The position numbers were made by a program, and so were the translations under genes. This document shows positions 9,396 through 18,709 of a stretch of 64,000 bases of DNA, one piece after another (positions within the stretch are counted from its first letter, which is position 1; each line of letters starts with the position of its first letter). The stretch is from Belliella buryatensis (lineage in GTDB: Bacteria > Bacteroidota > Bacteroidia > Cytophagales > Cyclobacteriaceae). A model generated the notes under the pieces. It was not told the DNA's origin. It made no database searches and saw nothing but the letters and a program-made list of their open reading frames with translations. The stretch is taken from assembly GCF_900188245.1 (NCBI RefSeq), contig NZ_FZOK01000007.1:1-64000 (forward strand), written 5' to 3'.

Positions 9396-12248
9396 ATGAA
9401 AATTATTTACAAATTATTTTTCTTGTTGTTATTAACAGGCCTTTCGCTTGAGGTCTCAGCACAACGAGGTCAGGGACAGCAAGGCCAAAGGCCAGACTTG
9501 AAATTTAAGGGAAAGGTTATCGAAGGGCCTAGTAAACTACCTTTGATAGGCGCCAATGTCCTAGTAAAGACTGTGACAGATTCTCTATTGACATCTACAG
9601 TGACGGATGTTGATGGTAATTTTGAAGTGAGCCGTCCTTGGATTCCTAATGTAAAAGTGGAAATCACATTCCTAGGCTATGAAAAATTCTCCAAAGAAAT
9701 GGGCATGAGAGATGGCCTAGACTTGGGAATCATCGCATTGAATGAAGATAGCAAACTCCTCGGTGAGGTGGTTATTGAAGGACAAATAGTCGTTGGAGAA
9801 CAAAGAGGAGACACCACTTCTTTCAATGCCAATGCTTTCAAAACCAGAGAAAATGCAGATGCAGAAGACCTGATAAGAAAATTGCCAGGTGTGACCATTC
9901 AAAACGGTCAAATCCAAGCCAGAGGTGAGCAAGTGCAAAAGGTATTGGTAGATGGAAGAGAATTTTTCGGAAATGATCCTTTCCTAGCCATGAGAAACCT
10001 TCCAGCTGATGTGATAGACAGAGTCGAGATCCTTGATCAAAGATCAGATCAATCAAGATTGACAGGTTTTGATGATGGCAACTACTCAAGGACCATCAAC
10101 ATCGTAACCCGTGGAGACAGAAGACAAGGTGTATTTGGAAGAGTGTATGGTGGTTATGGTACAGACGACAGATATTCCGCAGGTGGAAGCATCAATATTT
10201 TTAAAGGTGATAGAAGGATTTCCCTTGTAGGTCTATTCAATAACATCAACCAACAAAACTTCTCCCAGGAAGATCTTGGTGGAGGTGGAGGCGGCCGTCC
10301 AGGTGGAGGAAGACCTGGAGGAGGACCTAACTTCGGTGGTGGCCAAGATAACGGTATCATTACCACCAATAGCATGGGATTGAACTACTCTGATAAGGTA
10401 GGTGATAAAATGAATGTGACAGGTAGTTATTTCTACTCCAATTCAAGAAATAATCTGAGCAGTTTTACCAATAGAGAAATCATTCTTTCTGAAACTAACA
10501 GACAGTTCTACACCGAAGATTTGATCAATACAGTAGAATCTGGCAATCACAGAGCCAATGCTAGAATTGAATATGATGTCAATCCAAAAAATGCGATCAT
10601 CATCACGCCTAGTTTGAATTACACAACAAGTAATGTTTTTTCGGACAGAGATGCTTTTACGGTAAACAATGCACTGAACCCACTAAGTAGTACAAGATCA
10701 ATCTCAGGTTCAGAGTCAAGAGGGTATAACCTTTCCAATAACTTGGTTTATAGATACAAGTTTGAAAAGCAAGGAAGAACGCTTTCAACGACATTATTTA
10801 CTGCGCTGAACGAAAGAGATTCGTATTCTGAATTACTTGCAGCCAATAGAGACTTTATCAGAAATATCAGTGATACCATCAATCAGGAAACGTTCGGTTT
10901 AACTGAAGGATTCAACTATAGAGCAAATGTGCAGTGGACAGAGCCTTTGAATGAGAATAGCTTGATGACATTCTCTTATCAAGTTTCAAATAATAAGTCT
11001 TCTGCTGATCAACAAGTATTCAGTTTGGTTCCTGAAGCAGGAATCATGGTATTGGATACTGCATTGAGTAACGTGTTTGACAATAAATTTGTAGTACAAA
11101 GACCAAGTGTTGGCTATAGATACAACTACAAAAATTGGAATATCAATGCCAACTTGGATTACCAATATGCAGTGCAAGACAACGAGGCTCTTTTTCCATT
11201 GGAAAGAGTTTTCAACAGAAGCTTCAGCAATTTCTTACCAGCTGTGAACTTGAACTATAGAAACATGATGAAAGGAACTACTTTCAGAATGAGATATAGA
11301 ACTTCTACACAAGAACCAAGTGTAAATCAATTGCAAAACGTAATCAACAACTCCAACCCACTCAACCTAAGTGTGGGTAATCCTAATCTAGGTCAGTCAT
11401 TCAATCACAATTTATTTGTGAATGTGGGTAAATTGAATCTTGAGAAGTCTAGAACCTTCTTTGTGTTTGCATTTGCATCCTTAACAGAGAACTTCATCGG
11501 TAATACTACTTTTGTTGCCCAAACAGATACTTTGATCAATGGAGAGGTGCTCTTGAGACCAGGAGGTCAGCTAAGTAGACCAGAAAACCTAGGTGGCAGA
11601 TTCAATGGTAGAATTTTCTCTACTTATGGTGCTCCGATCAAAGCAATCAAGTCTCAGTTCAACATGAATACTTCCGTATCATTCAATAGAACTCCAGGGA
11701 TCATCAATGGACAAAGAAACCAAAATGACAATATCGATTTAAGTCAAGGTGTGACTTTAACGTCCAACATCAGCAAGGACTTTGATTTCACTTTGTCTAC
11801 CACTGGTACTTATACGATAGTGAACTCTTCATTGCAAACCAACCTGAACAATAACTACTACATTCAGAACTCCAATATCAGGTTGTACTACTCTCCAAAC
11901 AACGGTAAGTTGTTTGTGTCCAATGTAGTAAACAATGCACTTTATAGAGGTCTCTCTGCAGGCTTAGATCAGCAGGTTTGGTTGTGGAACATCGAAGGTG
12001 GATACAGATTCTTGAAGGATAACAAAGGAGAATTGAAGTTGACAGTATTTGACCTTTTGCGTCAAAACAATGCCATTGCTAGAACAATCAACGACGTGTC
12101 TATTACAGATACCTTTACTCAAGTATTGACAAGATATGCACTATTGACTTTCACTTACAACATCGGAAGCTTCAAGCAGCCTGCTAGAGAGCAAGGTGGT
12201 AACCCAATGATGCGAATGATGCAAGGTGGCGGCGGTAGAAGCTGGTAA
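9396..12248 (+). CDS. TonB-dependent receptor-like outer membrane beta-barrel protein
   Basis: Outer membrane protein of 950 aa. A signal peptide (about 1-22, ends VSAQ) is followed by a CarboxypepD_reg-like domain (about 33-125, KGKVIEGPSKLPLIGANV), a plug-like domain (about 140-230, with LPGVTIQNGQIQARGEQVQ) and a long barrel of the outer-membrane-beta-barrel (OMP_b-brl_3) type. A glycine/proline-rich insertion lies at about 298-326 and a Met/Gly-rich tail closes the protein. No SusD-like partner is adjacent, so the substrate is unclear. It is a single-gene unit ended by a strong terminator. Confidence 0.9.
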   Translation: MKIIYKLFFLLLLTGLSLEVSAQRGQGQQGQRPDLKFKGKVIEGPSKLPLIGANVLVKTVTDSLLTSTVTDVDGNFEVSRPWIPNVKVEITFLGYEKFSKEMGMRDGLDLGIIALNEDSKLLGEVVIEGQIVVGEQRGDTTSFNANAFKTRENADAEDLIRKLPGVTIQNGQIQARGEQVQKVLVDGREFFGNDPFLAMRNLPADVIDRVEILDQRSDQSRLTGFDDGNYSRTINIVTRGDRRQGVFGRVYGGYGTDDRYSAGGSINIFKGDRRISLVGLFNNINQQNFSQEDLGGGGGGRPGGGRPGGGPNFGGGQDNGIITTNSMGLNYSDKVGDKMNVTGSYFYSNSRNNLSSFTNREIILSETNRQFYTEDLINTVESGNHRANARIEYDVNPKNAIIITPSLNYTTSNVFSDRDAFTVNNALNPLSSTRSISGSESRGYNLSNNLVYRYKFEKQGRTLSTTLFTALNERDSYSELLAANRDFIRNISDTINQETFGLTEGFNYRANVQWTEPLNENSLMTFSYQVSNNKSSADQQVFSLVPEAGIMVLDTALSNVFDNKFVVQRPSVGYRYNYKNWNINANLDYQYAVQDNEALFPLERVFNRSFSNFLPAVNLNYRNMMKGTTFRMRYRTSTQEPSVNQLQNVINNSNPLNLSVGNPNLGQSFNHNLFVNVGKLNLEKSRTFFVFAFASLTENFIGNTTFVAQTDTLINGEVLLRPGGQLSRPENLGGRFNGRIFSTYGAPIKAIKSQFNMNTSVSFNRTPGIINGQRNQNDNIDLSQGVTLTSNISKDFDFTLSTTGTYTIVNSSLQTNLNNNYYIQNSNIRLYYSPNNGKLFVSNVVNNALYRGLSAGLDQQVWLWNIEGGYRFLKDNKGELKLTVFDLLRQNNAIARTINDVSITDTFTQVLTRYALLTFTYNIGSFKQPAREQGGNPMMRMMQGGGGRSW

Positions 12249-12278
12249 TAGATTAATTTGATAATGGTTAAAACGATA

Positions 12279-12308
12279 AAAGCCGACCCTGTTAAGGTCG
12301 GCTTTTTT
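12279..12308. terminator. Bidirectional intrinsic terminator
   Basis: A 10-bp perfect stem (AAAGCCGACC with GGTCGGCTTT, seven-base loop) with a T run on the plus strand and A residues on the left side. It lies between the convergent barrel and fasciclin genes and can serve both. Confidence 0.88.
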
Positions 12309-12330
12309 ATTGTCAAATATTCTAAAAGAA

Positions 12331-12900
12331 TTATTCAGACTTAGGTAACACCACGGTATCAATGGAGTGGATGACACCGTTTGACTGATATACATCAGCA
12401 ATGGTTACTTTTGATTTGTTGCCATTTTCATCAGTGATGTAAAGGTCCTTACCTTGCATCCAAGCAGTGAGTGTTCCTCCTTGTACTGTGGTCAATGTAG
12501 CTTTGCCATTTCCTTTTTTGATTGCATCAGCGATTTCTTTGGATCCTAATTTACCCGCTACCACATGGTAGGTAAGAATTCCAGTCAGTGTAGCCTTGTT
12601 TTCTGGTTTTACAAGTGTCTCAACTGTTCCAGCAGGTAGCTTTTCGAAAGCCGCATTGTCTGGAGCAAATACTGTGAATGGCCCAGGAGTCTGTAAGGTC
12701 TCTACTAATCCAGCAGCCTGAACTGCTGCTACCAAAGTGGTATGATCCTTAGAATTCACCGCATTTTCTACGATATTCTTTGATGGGTACATTGGAGCAC
12801 CACCAACTGTGACTGTTTTTTCCTTCTGTGCAAAAGTTTCTGTAGCACTTAAAGAAATCATGGCAAAAAACGCCAACGATAATAATCTAATAGTTTTCAT
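12331..12900 (-). CDS. Secreted fasciclin (FAS1) domain protein
   Basis: Secreted single FAS1-domain protein of 189 aa. A signal peptide covers about 1-24 (ends TFAQ). The FAS1 core shows the expected pieces: VAAVQAAGLVETLQ, the H1 segment FTVFAPDNAAFEKLP, the YHVV segment, and the H2 end NGVIHSIDTVVLP. FAS1 proteins mediate cell-surface or matrix adhesion in other organisms; the partner here is unknown. It is monocistronic and converges on the barrel gene across a shared terminator. Confidence 0.93.
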   Translation of the reverse strand: MKTIRLLSLAFFAMISLSATETFAQKEKTVTVGGAPMYPSKNIVENAVNSKDHTTLVAAVQAAGLVETLQTPGPFTVFAPDNAAFEKLPAGTVETLVKPENKATLTGILTYHVVAGKLGSKEIADAIKKGNGKATLTTVQGGTLTAWMQGKDLYITDENGNKSKVTIADVYQSNGVIHSIDTVVLPKSE

Positions 12901-12980
12901 AATAAGAGTGTTTTATTTTAGATGAGAACAATTACGAGAAGACTTTCTCCATTGGATTTGCTATAGCAAAAAAATGATAG

Positions 12981-13017
12981 AAAAAAATTAAGGCTACCTC
13001 TGATGAAGTAGCCTTAA
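12981..13017 (-). terminator. Intrinsic terminator of the 13043-13426 gene
   Basis: A perfect 10-bp stem (TTAAGGCTAC with GTAGCCTTAA, ten-base loop) is followed on the minus strand by a run of seven T residues. It lies 25 bases past the stop codon. Confidence 0.85.
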
Positions 13018-13042
13018 CGGATTTAGGTTTATTGGTATTTGC

Positions 13043-13426
13043 TTAATTGTCTTCTCTAAACTTGTCTACCACATACAAGAAAAGATTAAATGATAGGGTT
13101 GACATACCTTCTTTCTTATTATCTTTTTCCCCACCTTGCTTGTAAAGTGGATTATCTTTTTTAATTTGAGTGGTGCTGCTCGGCTTGAGATCCTTAGATG
13201 AATTTTGAGTATTTTGCCTCAGATAAAAATCAGATTTATATTCAACAGAATTTGATTCTGGGTTTTCAAAAGTATTGATAGCATCAGAATTTTTCTGAAC
13301 ATCCGTAATTGGCCTTTCTTTCTCACCTTGGGCTAGTGCATTGATTGAACCAATTACACAGAACATTATTGCGAATAAGAAACCTTTTGTGCTGATAGAA
13401 GAAATAATATTTTGCTCTGACATCAT
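13043..13426 (-). CDS. Small exported protein of unknown function
   Basis: I do not recognise this 127-aa protein. Residues about 12-33 form a hydrophobic signal peptide or anchor (ends NALAQ), and the remaining 90 residues are polar and low in complexity, rich in Lys, Ser, Asn and Asp, so probably disordered. Two adjacent ATGs begin the frame (13426 and 13423). A clear terminator follows, supporting it as a real transcribed gene. It is divergent from csaA. Confidence 0.6.
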   Translation of the reverse strand: MMSEQNIISSISTKGFLFAIMFCVIGSINALAQGEKERPITDVQKNSDAINTFENPESNSVEYKSDFYLRQNTQNSSKDLKPSSTTQIKKDNPLYKQGGEKDNKKEGMSTLSFNLFLYVVDKFREDN

Positions 13427-13499
13427 TTGTGGCTCTAGTCTGATTAAGTAACTGTGATTTAGCGTATAAGGTTTGTAAAAGTATAAAAAATAAATAGTA

Positions 13500-13835
13500 A
13501 TGCAAACGATTGTGCTTTCTGATTTTCAAAAGATAGACCTAAGAATTGGGACGATCATTCATGCCGAGGTTTTCGAAAAAGCCCGTAGGCCCGCGTATAA
13601 ACTAAAAATCGATTTGGGTGAATTGGGTATCAAAAAATCATCCGCTCAGATTACTGACCTTTATCAGCCAGAAGAATTGATTGGGAAGCAAGTAATCTGT
13701 GTCTGTAATTTTCCACCCAGACAAATCGCAGACTTTATGTCTGAAGTCTTGGTGACTGGCTTTGGTGATGGTCATGGTGCTATTGCTCTTGCCACAGTAG
13801 AATTTCCAGTTCCAAATGGAGGAAAACTACACTAA
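13500..13835 (+). CDS. csaA: CsaA-type tRNA-binding domain protein
   Basis: Small cytoplasmic OB-fold protein of the tRNA-binding (Trbp111/CsaA) family. The hallmark start [11 protein letters not shown] and the pieces [19 protein letters not shown] and [11 protein letters not shown] match CsaA closely, and 111 aa is the usual length. In Bacillus CsaA is described as an export-related chaperone and structure-dependent tRNA binder; the role in Bacteroidota is not settled. Its 3' end overlaps the convergent Rieske gene by four bases. Confidence 0.92.
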   Translation: MQTIVLSDFQKIDLRIGTIIHAEVFEKARRPAYKLKIDLGELGIKKSSAQITDLYQPEELIGKQVICVCNFPPRQIADFMSEVLVTGFGDGHGAIALATVEFPVPNGGKLH

Positions 13836-14155
13836 GGCATTTCTATTTCTAATCCTGAATCAGTGAGTTTAATTGAGTAAGTTTCCAAGGTTCCACAAGA
13901 ACCAGCTTTTACCTCGCCAGATTTCATGTGGAATCTATATTCATGTAGCGGACAGACTACTTCCTCAAAATCAGTAATCATACCTTGATGGAGTGAGGCT
14001 TTTCGATGGGGGCAGTGTTGTTCAAAAGCGTAGAAGCTCTCGTTTATTCTGCTGATGCAGATTCTTTGACCACCGACTTGCAGGAGTTTGATCTGTTTGT
14101 TTGGAATCATCCCCACTGCTTCTTTTTTGCTTTGTCCTAATGTAAATGTTTTCAT
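13832..14155 (-). CDS. Rieske [2Fe-2S] protein
   Basis: Small soluble Rieske ferredoxin-like protein of 107 aa. The cluster ligands are clear: C48-x-H50 (QHCPHRKA) and C68-x2-H71 (VCPLHEYRF), separated by the usual 17 residues. No signal peptide is present, so it is cytoplasmic. It resembles NirD and ferredoxin components of ring-hydroxylating oxygenases, but no oxygenase or nitrite reductase gene is nearby, so the redox partner is unknown. Confidence 0.9.
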   Translation of the reverse strand: MKTFTLGQSKKEAVGMIPNKQIKLLQVGGQRICISRINESFYAFEQHCPHRKASLHQGMITDFEEVVCPLHEYRFHMKSGEVKAGSCGTLETYSIKLTDSGLEIEMP

Positions 14156-14207
14156 TTTGCGCTATTTTATTGGTAATTTAGAAAACTAAACCTAAACCAT
14201 AGATCCA

Positions 14208-14951
14208 ATGAAAAAAATATTGATACTGCCGCTTTTGTTTTTGATGGGTACAGTCATCGGTCAAACACTGGAAGGAGCTTGGAAGTTGACTCACCAAAAT
14301 GGCAAAGAAGTGACGGATAAGACCGTTGTTAAAATCTTTCAAGACGGTTATTTTTCCTACGGCTCCAAAGAGACTAACACCAATAAGTTTCTAGGTGCTG
14401 GTGGAGGAGAGTTTAGCTTGAGAGATAATTATTATACAGAATCCTTCGATTTTAATACAGAAGAAGATTTGATCGGTGTGACTGTGGAATATTCCCTTGA
14501 TATGGTGGATGGGAAAATTGTCACTTCTATAGAAAAAGGAGGAACTGCTAATGTACAGATCTGGACAAAAGTAAGTGACGCAAAAGATGATTTGACTAGA
14601 AACTGGGTCTTCACTGGAAGAAAAAATGATGGTGAAATCAGTAGGTCAACTCCGGGAGCAAGAAGAACAGTAAAAATTCTAAGTGGGGGTCACTTTCAAT
14701 GGATTGCTTTCAATTCTGAAACAAAGCAATTTTCAGGAACTGGAGGAGGTACTTATACAGCCAAGGAAGGTAAGTATATAGAAAATATCGAGTTTTTCTC
14801 TAGAGATGATAATAGAGTCGGAGCAAGCCTAGAGTTTAACTACGAGGTGATCGATGGAGAGTGGCATCATAGTGGAATGAGTTCTACCGGTAATCCAATT
14901 TACGAGATTTGGTCAAAATACTCAGACGCTTACAAGAAGCCAAGCAAATAA
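14208..14951 (+). CDS. Secreted two-repeat lipocalin-like protein of unknown function
   Basis: Exported protein of 247 aa with a signal peptide (about 1-19, ends VIGQ). The mature part is a tandem duplication of about 110 residues: unit 1 starts LEGAWKLTH and has GGGEFSLRDNYYTESFDF and GVTVEYSLDMVDGK; unit 2 starts LTRNWVFTG and has GGGTYTAKEGKYIENIEFF and GASLEFNYEVIDGE. Both units end in a (V/Y)-(Q/E)-I-W-(T/S)-K segment. This is the pattern of lipocalin-like membrane or secreted proteins of Bacteroidota. Ligand and role are unknown. Confidence 0.75.
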   Translation: MKKILILPLLFLMGTVIGQTLEGAWKLTHQNGKEVTDKTVVKIFQDGYFSYGSKETNTNKFLGAGGGEFSLRDNYYTESFDFNTEEDLIGVTVEYSLDMVDGKIVTSIEKGGTANVQIWTKVSDAKDDLTRNWVFTGRKNDGEISRSTPGARRTVKILSGGHFQWIAFNSETKQFSGTGGGTYTAKEGKYIENIEFFSRDDNRVGASLEFNYEVIDGEWHHSGMSSTGNPIYEIWSKYSDAYKKPSK

Positions 14952-14977
14952 AATTATTCTTCGTCCAACAAAGAATG

Positions 14978-15009
14978 TATCCCAACTTTATCTTGTTGGG
15001 ATATTTTTT
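14978..15009 (+). terminator. Intrinsic terminator after the lipocalin-like gene
   Basis: A 9-bp stem (TATCCCAAC with GTTGGGATA, eight-base loop) is followed by six T residues. It ends the unit 26 bases past the stop codon and 33 bases before the antiporter start. Confidence 0.88.
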
Positions 15010-15041
15010 GGTTATAATTTTCAAAATTATTTAGAAATAGT

Positions 15042-17189
15042 ATGATCTTTCTCCTTGCTTTTGACACAAGTTTGCCACTGACAAATCCTGTATTGAAGTT
15101 TCTTCTGATACTAATCATTATTTTGTTTGCCCCAATTATTCTCAATAAAATTAAAATACCTCATCTATTGGGGTTGATTATTGCGGGAGCTGTCATCGGT
15201 CCAAATGGTTTTAACCTGATGCAGAGAGATAGTAGTATCATCCTCTCAGGGACAGCTGGTTTACTTTATATCATGTTTTTGGCTGGTTTAGAGATAGATT
15301 TGGCTGATTTTAAGAAGAATAGTAAGAAAAGTATTGTCTTTGGATTATATACATTTATTATTCCAATGGTGTTGGGAACGCTTTCAGGCTTATATATTTT
15401 GAATTTTTCGATTTACACTTCAATTCTGCTGGCAAGTATGTTTGCTTCACATACACTTATTGCGTATCCTTTGATCAGCAAATTGGGAGTTGCAAAAAAC
15501 AAAGCGGTCAATATTACTGTAGGAGGCACAATGATTACAGATACACTTGCCTTGTTGGTGTTGGCTGTAATAGTAGGAATGACAACAGGAGAAGTAAATA
15601 CAGAGTTTTGGGTCAAGCTTTCTTTGTCCATTATAGCATTTGCGTTAGTTGTCATGTTGCTTTTTCCAGTGATTGGACGCTGGTTTTTCAAAAGATACGA
15701 TGACAATGTGTCTCAGTATATTTTTGTTTTAGTAATGGTTTTTCTTGGGGCTGTGCTCGCTGAGATTGCAGGGATAGAAGCTATTATCGGCGCTTTCTTA
15801 GCAGGCTTAGCATTGAATCGATTGATTCCTCACACTTCGCCATTGATGAATAGAATTGAGTTTGTTGGTAATGCAATCTTTATTCCGTTTTTCCTAATTG
15901 GTGTTGGAATGCTAATCGATTACCGTGCTTTTTTTAAAGATCTAGAAACGATCAAGGTTGCATCAGTTATGATTGTAGTAGCGACAATAGCCAAATTTGT
16001 AGCGGCTTGGTTAACTCAAAAAACCTATAATTTCACACTAGATCAAAGGCGTTTGATTTTTGGGTTGAGCAATGCTCAAGCAGCAGCAACTTTAGCAGCT
16101 GTATTGGTTGGTTATAATATTGTGTTAGGTGAAAGCGCCTCAGGCCAACCTGTAAGATTGCTCAGCGAAAGTATCTTAAATGGAACAATCTTGATGATCT
16201 TGTTTACTTGTACTATTGCTTCTTTTGTAGCTCAAAAAGGAGCTAAGAATATTGCCTTATCAGAAGCATCCGAGAATGAATTAGATGATCAAGAAGGTCA
16301 GGAGAAAATTTTGATCCCAATTAGTAATATTGATACCACAGATGAGCTTGTAAATCTTGGGGTCACTATCAAATCAAAAATCAATAAAAGTGGTCTTTAT
16401 GGGCTTAGTATTATTGACAACAATTCCACTGAGGGAACAGCCGACAAAAACGCTAAAAAAATACTTAATCAAGCAGCAGTGACTGCTTCTGCAACAGATA
16501 ATCACCTCAATCAATTGCTTCGTTATGATTTAAATATTGTAAATGGGATTACCAGTGTCGTAAAAGAGCATAAAATCACAGACTTAATTTTAGGATTACA
16601 TGTCAAAAAAGGAATATCAGACTCTTTCTTAGGGCATTTGACAGAGGGTATTTTAACCAAATGTAATACCACTACATTAATATATAAACCTGCTCAGCCT
16701 TTTGGTACGGTCAAAAGGCATATCATTATAGTACCGAAACATGCCGAAAAGGAAATAGGATTTCCTTTTTGGATTATCAAAGTTTGGAATATTGCTAGAA
16801 ATTCTGGTGCAAAATTAGTTTTTTATGCTACAGAGGAAAGCCTATACATAATTAATGAGATTCAATCAAAGCATCCAATTGAGGCTGAGTTTCACGAGTT
16901 TGATGAATGGGATGACTTTTTAATTTTATCGAGAGATTTTCATAAGGATGATAACCTGATCATTGTCATGAGTAGAAAGGATAAAGCTTCTTATCACAGT
17001 AATATGAATAAGATTCCTTTGTATCTTAATAAGTATTTTAAGGAAACTAGCTATATTCTGATTTACCCCATGCAGGCTGGAGTTACAGATGATTCTCATA
17101 TTGATTTGAAAAACCCAACTTTCATTGAGCCACTTGAAAAGCTAGACGAGATAGGAAAAACACTCGTAAGATTATTTAAAAGAAAGTAA
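15042..17189 (+). CDS. CPA2-type cation/proton antiporter with C-terminal UspA-like region
   Basis: Inner membrane antiporter of the monovalent cation:proton antiporter-2 family. Residues about 15-400 contain roughly 12 membrane segments with family features (LLGLIIAGAVIGPNGFNL, MFLAGLEIDL, GAFLAGLALNRL, GLSNAQAAATLAAVLVG). A soluble tail of about 300 residues (415-715) follows and looks like one or two universal-stress-type alpha/beta domains (segments EKILIPISNI, KITDLILGLHVKKG, RHIIIVPKHA). KefC-like RCK domains are absent. The ion specificity (Na+ or K+) cannot be told. The gene stands alone after a terminator. Confidence 0.9.
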   Translation: MIFLLAFDTSLPLTNPVLKFLLILIIILFAPIILNKIKIPHLLGLIIAGAVIGPNGFNLMQRDSSIILSGTAGLLYIMFLAGLEIDLADFKKNSKKSIVFGLYTFIIPMVLGTLSGLYILNFSIYTSILLASMFASHTLIAYPLISKLGVAKNKAVNITVGGTMITDTLALLVLAVIVGMTTGEVNTEFWVKLSLSIIAFALVVMLLFPVIGRWFFKRYDDNVSQYIFVLVMVFLGAVLAEIAGIEAIIGAFLAGLALNRLIPHTSPLMNRIEFVGNAIFIPFFLIGVGMLIDYRAFFKDLETIKVASVMIVVATIAKFVAAWLTQKTYNFTLDQRRLIFGLSNAQAAATLAAVLVGYNIVLGESASGQPVRLLSESILNGTILMILFTCTIASFVAQKGAKNIALSEASENELDDQEGQEKILIPISNIDTTDELVNLGVTIKSKINKSGLYGLSIIDNNSTEGTADKNAKKILNQAAVTASATDNHLNQLLRYDLNIVNGITSVVKEHKITDLILGLHVKKGISDSFLGHLTEGILTKCNTTTLIYKPAQPFGTVKRHIIIVPKHAEKEIGFPFWIIKVWNIARNSGAKLVFYATEESLYIINEIQSKHPIEAEFHEFDEWDDFLILSRDFHKDDNLIIVMSRKDKASYHSNMNKIPLYLNKYFKETSYILIYPMQAGVTDDSHIDLKNPTFIEPLEKLDEIGKTLVRLFKRK

Positions 17190-17228
17190 ACTTGGAAAAA
17201 GCTTATTAGACTCCTTAATACTAGTTTT

Positions 17229-17828
17229 TTATTCAGCTAATAATTTGACTTCTTCATATCGAAAGCACGAAGTAAGGTGATCATTGACCAAGCCAGTAGC
17301 TTGCATATGGGCATATATTGTCGTACTTCCAAGAAATTTAAATCCTCGTTTTTTGAGATCTTTGGCCAAGCGATCAGACTCGGAAGTAATAGCAGGGACC
17401 TCTTTCATGCTCTTTGCTGCTCGATTGATTACTTTACCATTGACAAAGTCCCAGATATAATTGCTAAAATTCCCAAACTCACTCTGAACTTCCATAAATC
17501 GACGTGCATTATTCACTGCCGCTCGAATCTTGAGTTCATTGCGGATGATTCCAGGGTTGCTGAGTAATTCTTGAATATAGCCTTCAGGCATATCGGCGAC
17601 AACTTTGTAATCAAATTCAGCAAAAGCCTTTCTATAACCTTCTCTCTTTTTCAAGATGGTCGACCAGCTTAATCCCGCCTGTGCGCTCTCCAATATCAAA
17701 AACTCAAAATGAATACGATCATCATAGACAGGTACGCCCCACTCCTTATCATGATAGGTTATATATTCTTCGAAGCCCATGCACCATGGACACCTGTATT
17801 TGGAAGGATCTTGAGGTAGGTTAGGCAT
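17229..17828 (-). CDS. tag: DNA-3-methyladenine glycosylase I
   Basis: Base-excision repair glycosylase that removes 3-methyladenine from DNA. The N-terminal segment RCPWCMGFEEYITYHDKEWGVP and the downstream FEFLILESAQAGLSW match Tag, including the zinc ligands (Cys in the CPWC region, with His and Cys near the C-terminus in HLTSCFR). I chose ATG 17828 (MPNLPQ), which leaves five bases after the TspO stop; an ATG at 17849 would overlap TspO by 16 bases. Length of about 199 aa fits Tag. It forms a minus-strand unit with the TspO and DUF4286 genes. Confidence 0.94.
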   Translation of the reverse strand: MPNLPQDPSKYRCPWCMGFEEYITYHDKEWGVPVYDDRIHFEFLILESAQAGLSWSTILKKREGYRKAFAEFDYKVVADMPEGYIQELLSNPGIIRNELKIRAAVNNARRFMEVQSEFGNFSNYIWDFVNGKVINRAAKSMKEVPAITSESDRLAKDLKKRGFKFLGSTTIYAHMQATGLVNDHLTSCFRYEEVKLLAE

Positions 17829-17833
17829 AACTG

Positions 17834-18298
17834 TCAGTTCAAATACCAAATACTAGCATTGAGCAAACTCGCGAAACTTACCCATAAAAAGTATGGGATA
17901 AATAAATAAGCCGCGGTGTTGCTGATGGGTTTGAATAGCTTGATACATGCTAGAATAGAAATCCAAAGAGGGATGATAACAATTAACCCTAGCAGTGGTG
18001 ATTCTAAACCAAAAAAAGCAGGAGACCAAAGTGCATTCAAGACCATCTGAATTCCGAACAGCCAAAGTGCTCTTTGCTTGAAAGGATGGTTGGATTTCCA
18101 AATCAGGTAGAGTGAAATTCCAATCATAATATATAAGGTGGTCCATACAGGCCCAAAAACCCAAGAAGGTGGATTGAAACTTGGCTTATTGATCGTCTGA
18201 TACCAACTTCCCACTGAGGACACAGTGACCAATGCTCCCAAAACCCCGGAGACTTGGGGAATCAAGATTGAGATGACGAGTTTTTGCCAATTTTTCAT
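17834..18298 (-). CDS. tspO: TspO/MBR family tryptophan-rich sensory protein
   Basis: Inner membrane protein of 154 aa with five membrane helices. Family motifs include KPSFNPPSWVFGPVWTTLY in the first loop and LWSPAFFG in the middle. Bacterial TspO binds tetrapyrroles and in Rhodobacter represses photopigment genes in response to oxygen. The divergent carotenoid locus starts 410 bases away, which makes a light/oxygen-related role conceivable but unproven. It sits one base after DUF4286 and five before tag. Confidence 0.93.
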   Translation of the reverse strand: MKNWQKLVISILIPQVSGVLGALVTVSSVGSWYQTINKPSFNPPSWVFGPVWTTLYIMIGISLYLIWKSNHPFKQRALWLFGIQMVLNALWSPAFFGLESPLLGLIVIIPLWISILACIKLFKPISNTAAYLFIPYFLWVSFASLLNASIWYLN

Positions 18299-18299
18299 A

Positions 18300-18602
18300 T
18301 CAGACCATTTCCAGTAAGGTCATGAAGATCGCTAATTTTTTCGGAAATTTCTTTTGCACTATGGCATTATGCTGATCAAAATATTGGTGCTGATAGGCCA
18401 TGACCTGTTCCATGTTTTTGGCAAAGTATTGTACGGAATAATTCACTCCACCATCCTCTGAGTCATGCATGATTCTAAAAAGCTTATTTTCTACAAACTT
18501 TTCTGTAGACATAACTTCCGGTATGTGGATTTTTTTCATCCAAGTGACCCAGTCTTGTTCCACATCCTTTTCCACATTGACAGTTATATTATATAGTATC
18601 AT
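18300..18602 (-). CDS. DUF4286 family protein
   Basis: Small 100-aa protein of the DUF4286 family, recognised by the start MILYNITVNVEKDVEQDWVTWM and the HIPEVMSTEKF segment. It resembles a dimeric alpha-beta barrel (ferredoxin-like fold) and has no signal peptide. First gene of a three-gene minus-strand unit with tspO and tag, separated by one base from tspO. Function unknown. Confidence 0.85.
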   Translation of the reverse strand: MILYNITVNVEKDVEQDWVTWMKKIHIPEVMSTEKFVENKLFRIMHDSEDGGVNYSVQYFAKNMEQVMAYQHQYFDQHNAIVQKKFPKKLAIFMTLLEMV

Positions 18603-18709
18603 CCGTTTTAATCTTTATTTTTACGGCACAAATTTACCAACATTTATTGGTTTGACCTGTTTATTCCTGCACAATCCTCCCAAGAGCAAGTACAGATTCT
18701 CAGCATCAC

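Noticed and set aside
10154-10375. Proline-rich minus-strand frame inside the beta-barrel gene
   Set aside because: It is the complement of the glycine-rich insertion of the barrel protein and has no start context or family match.
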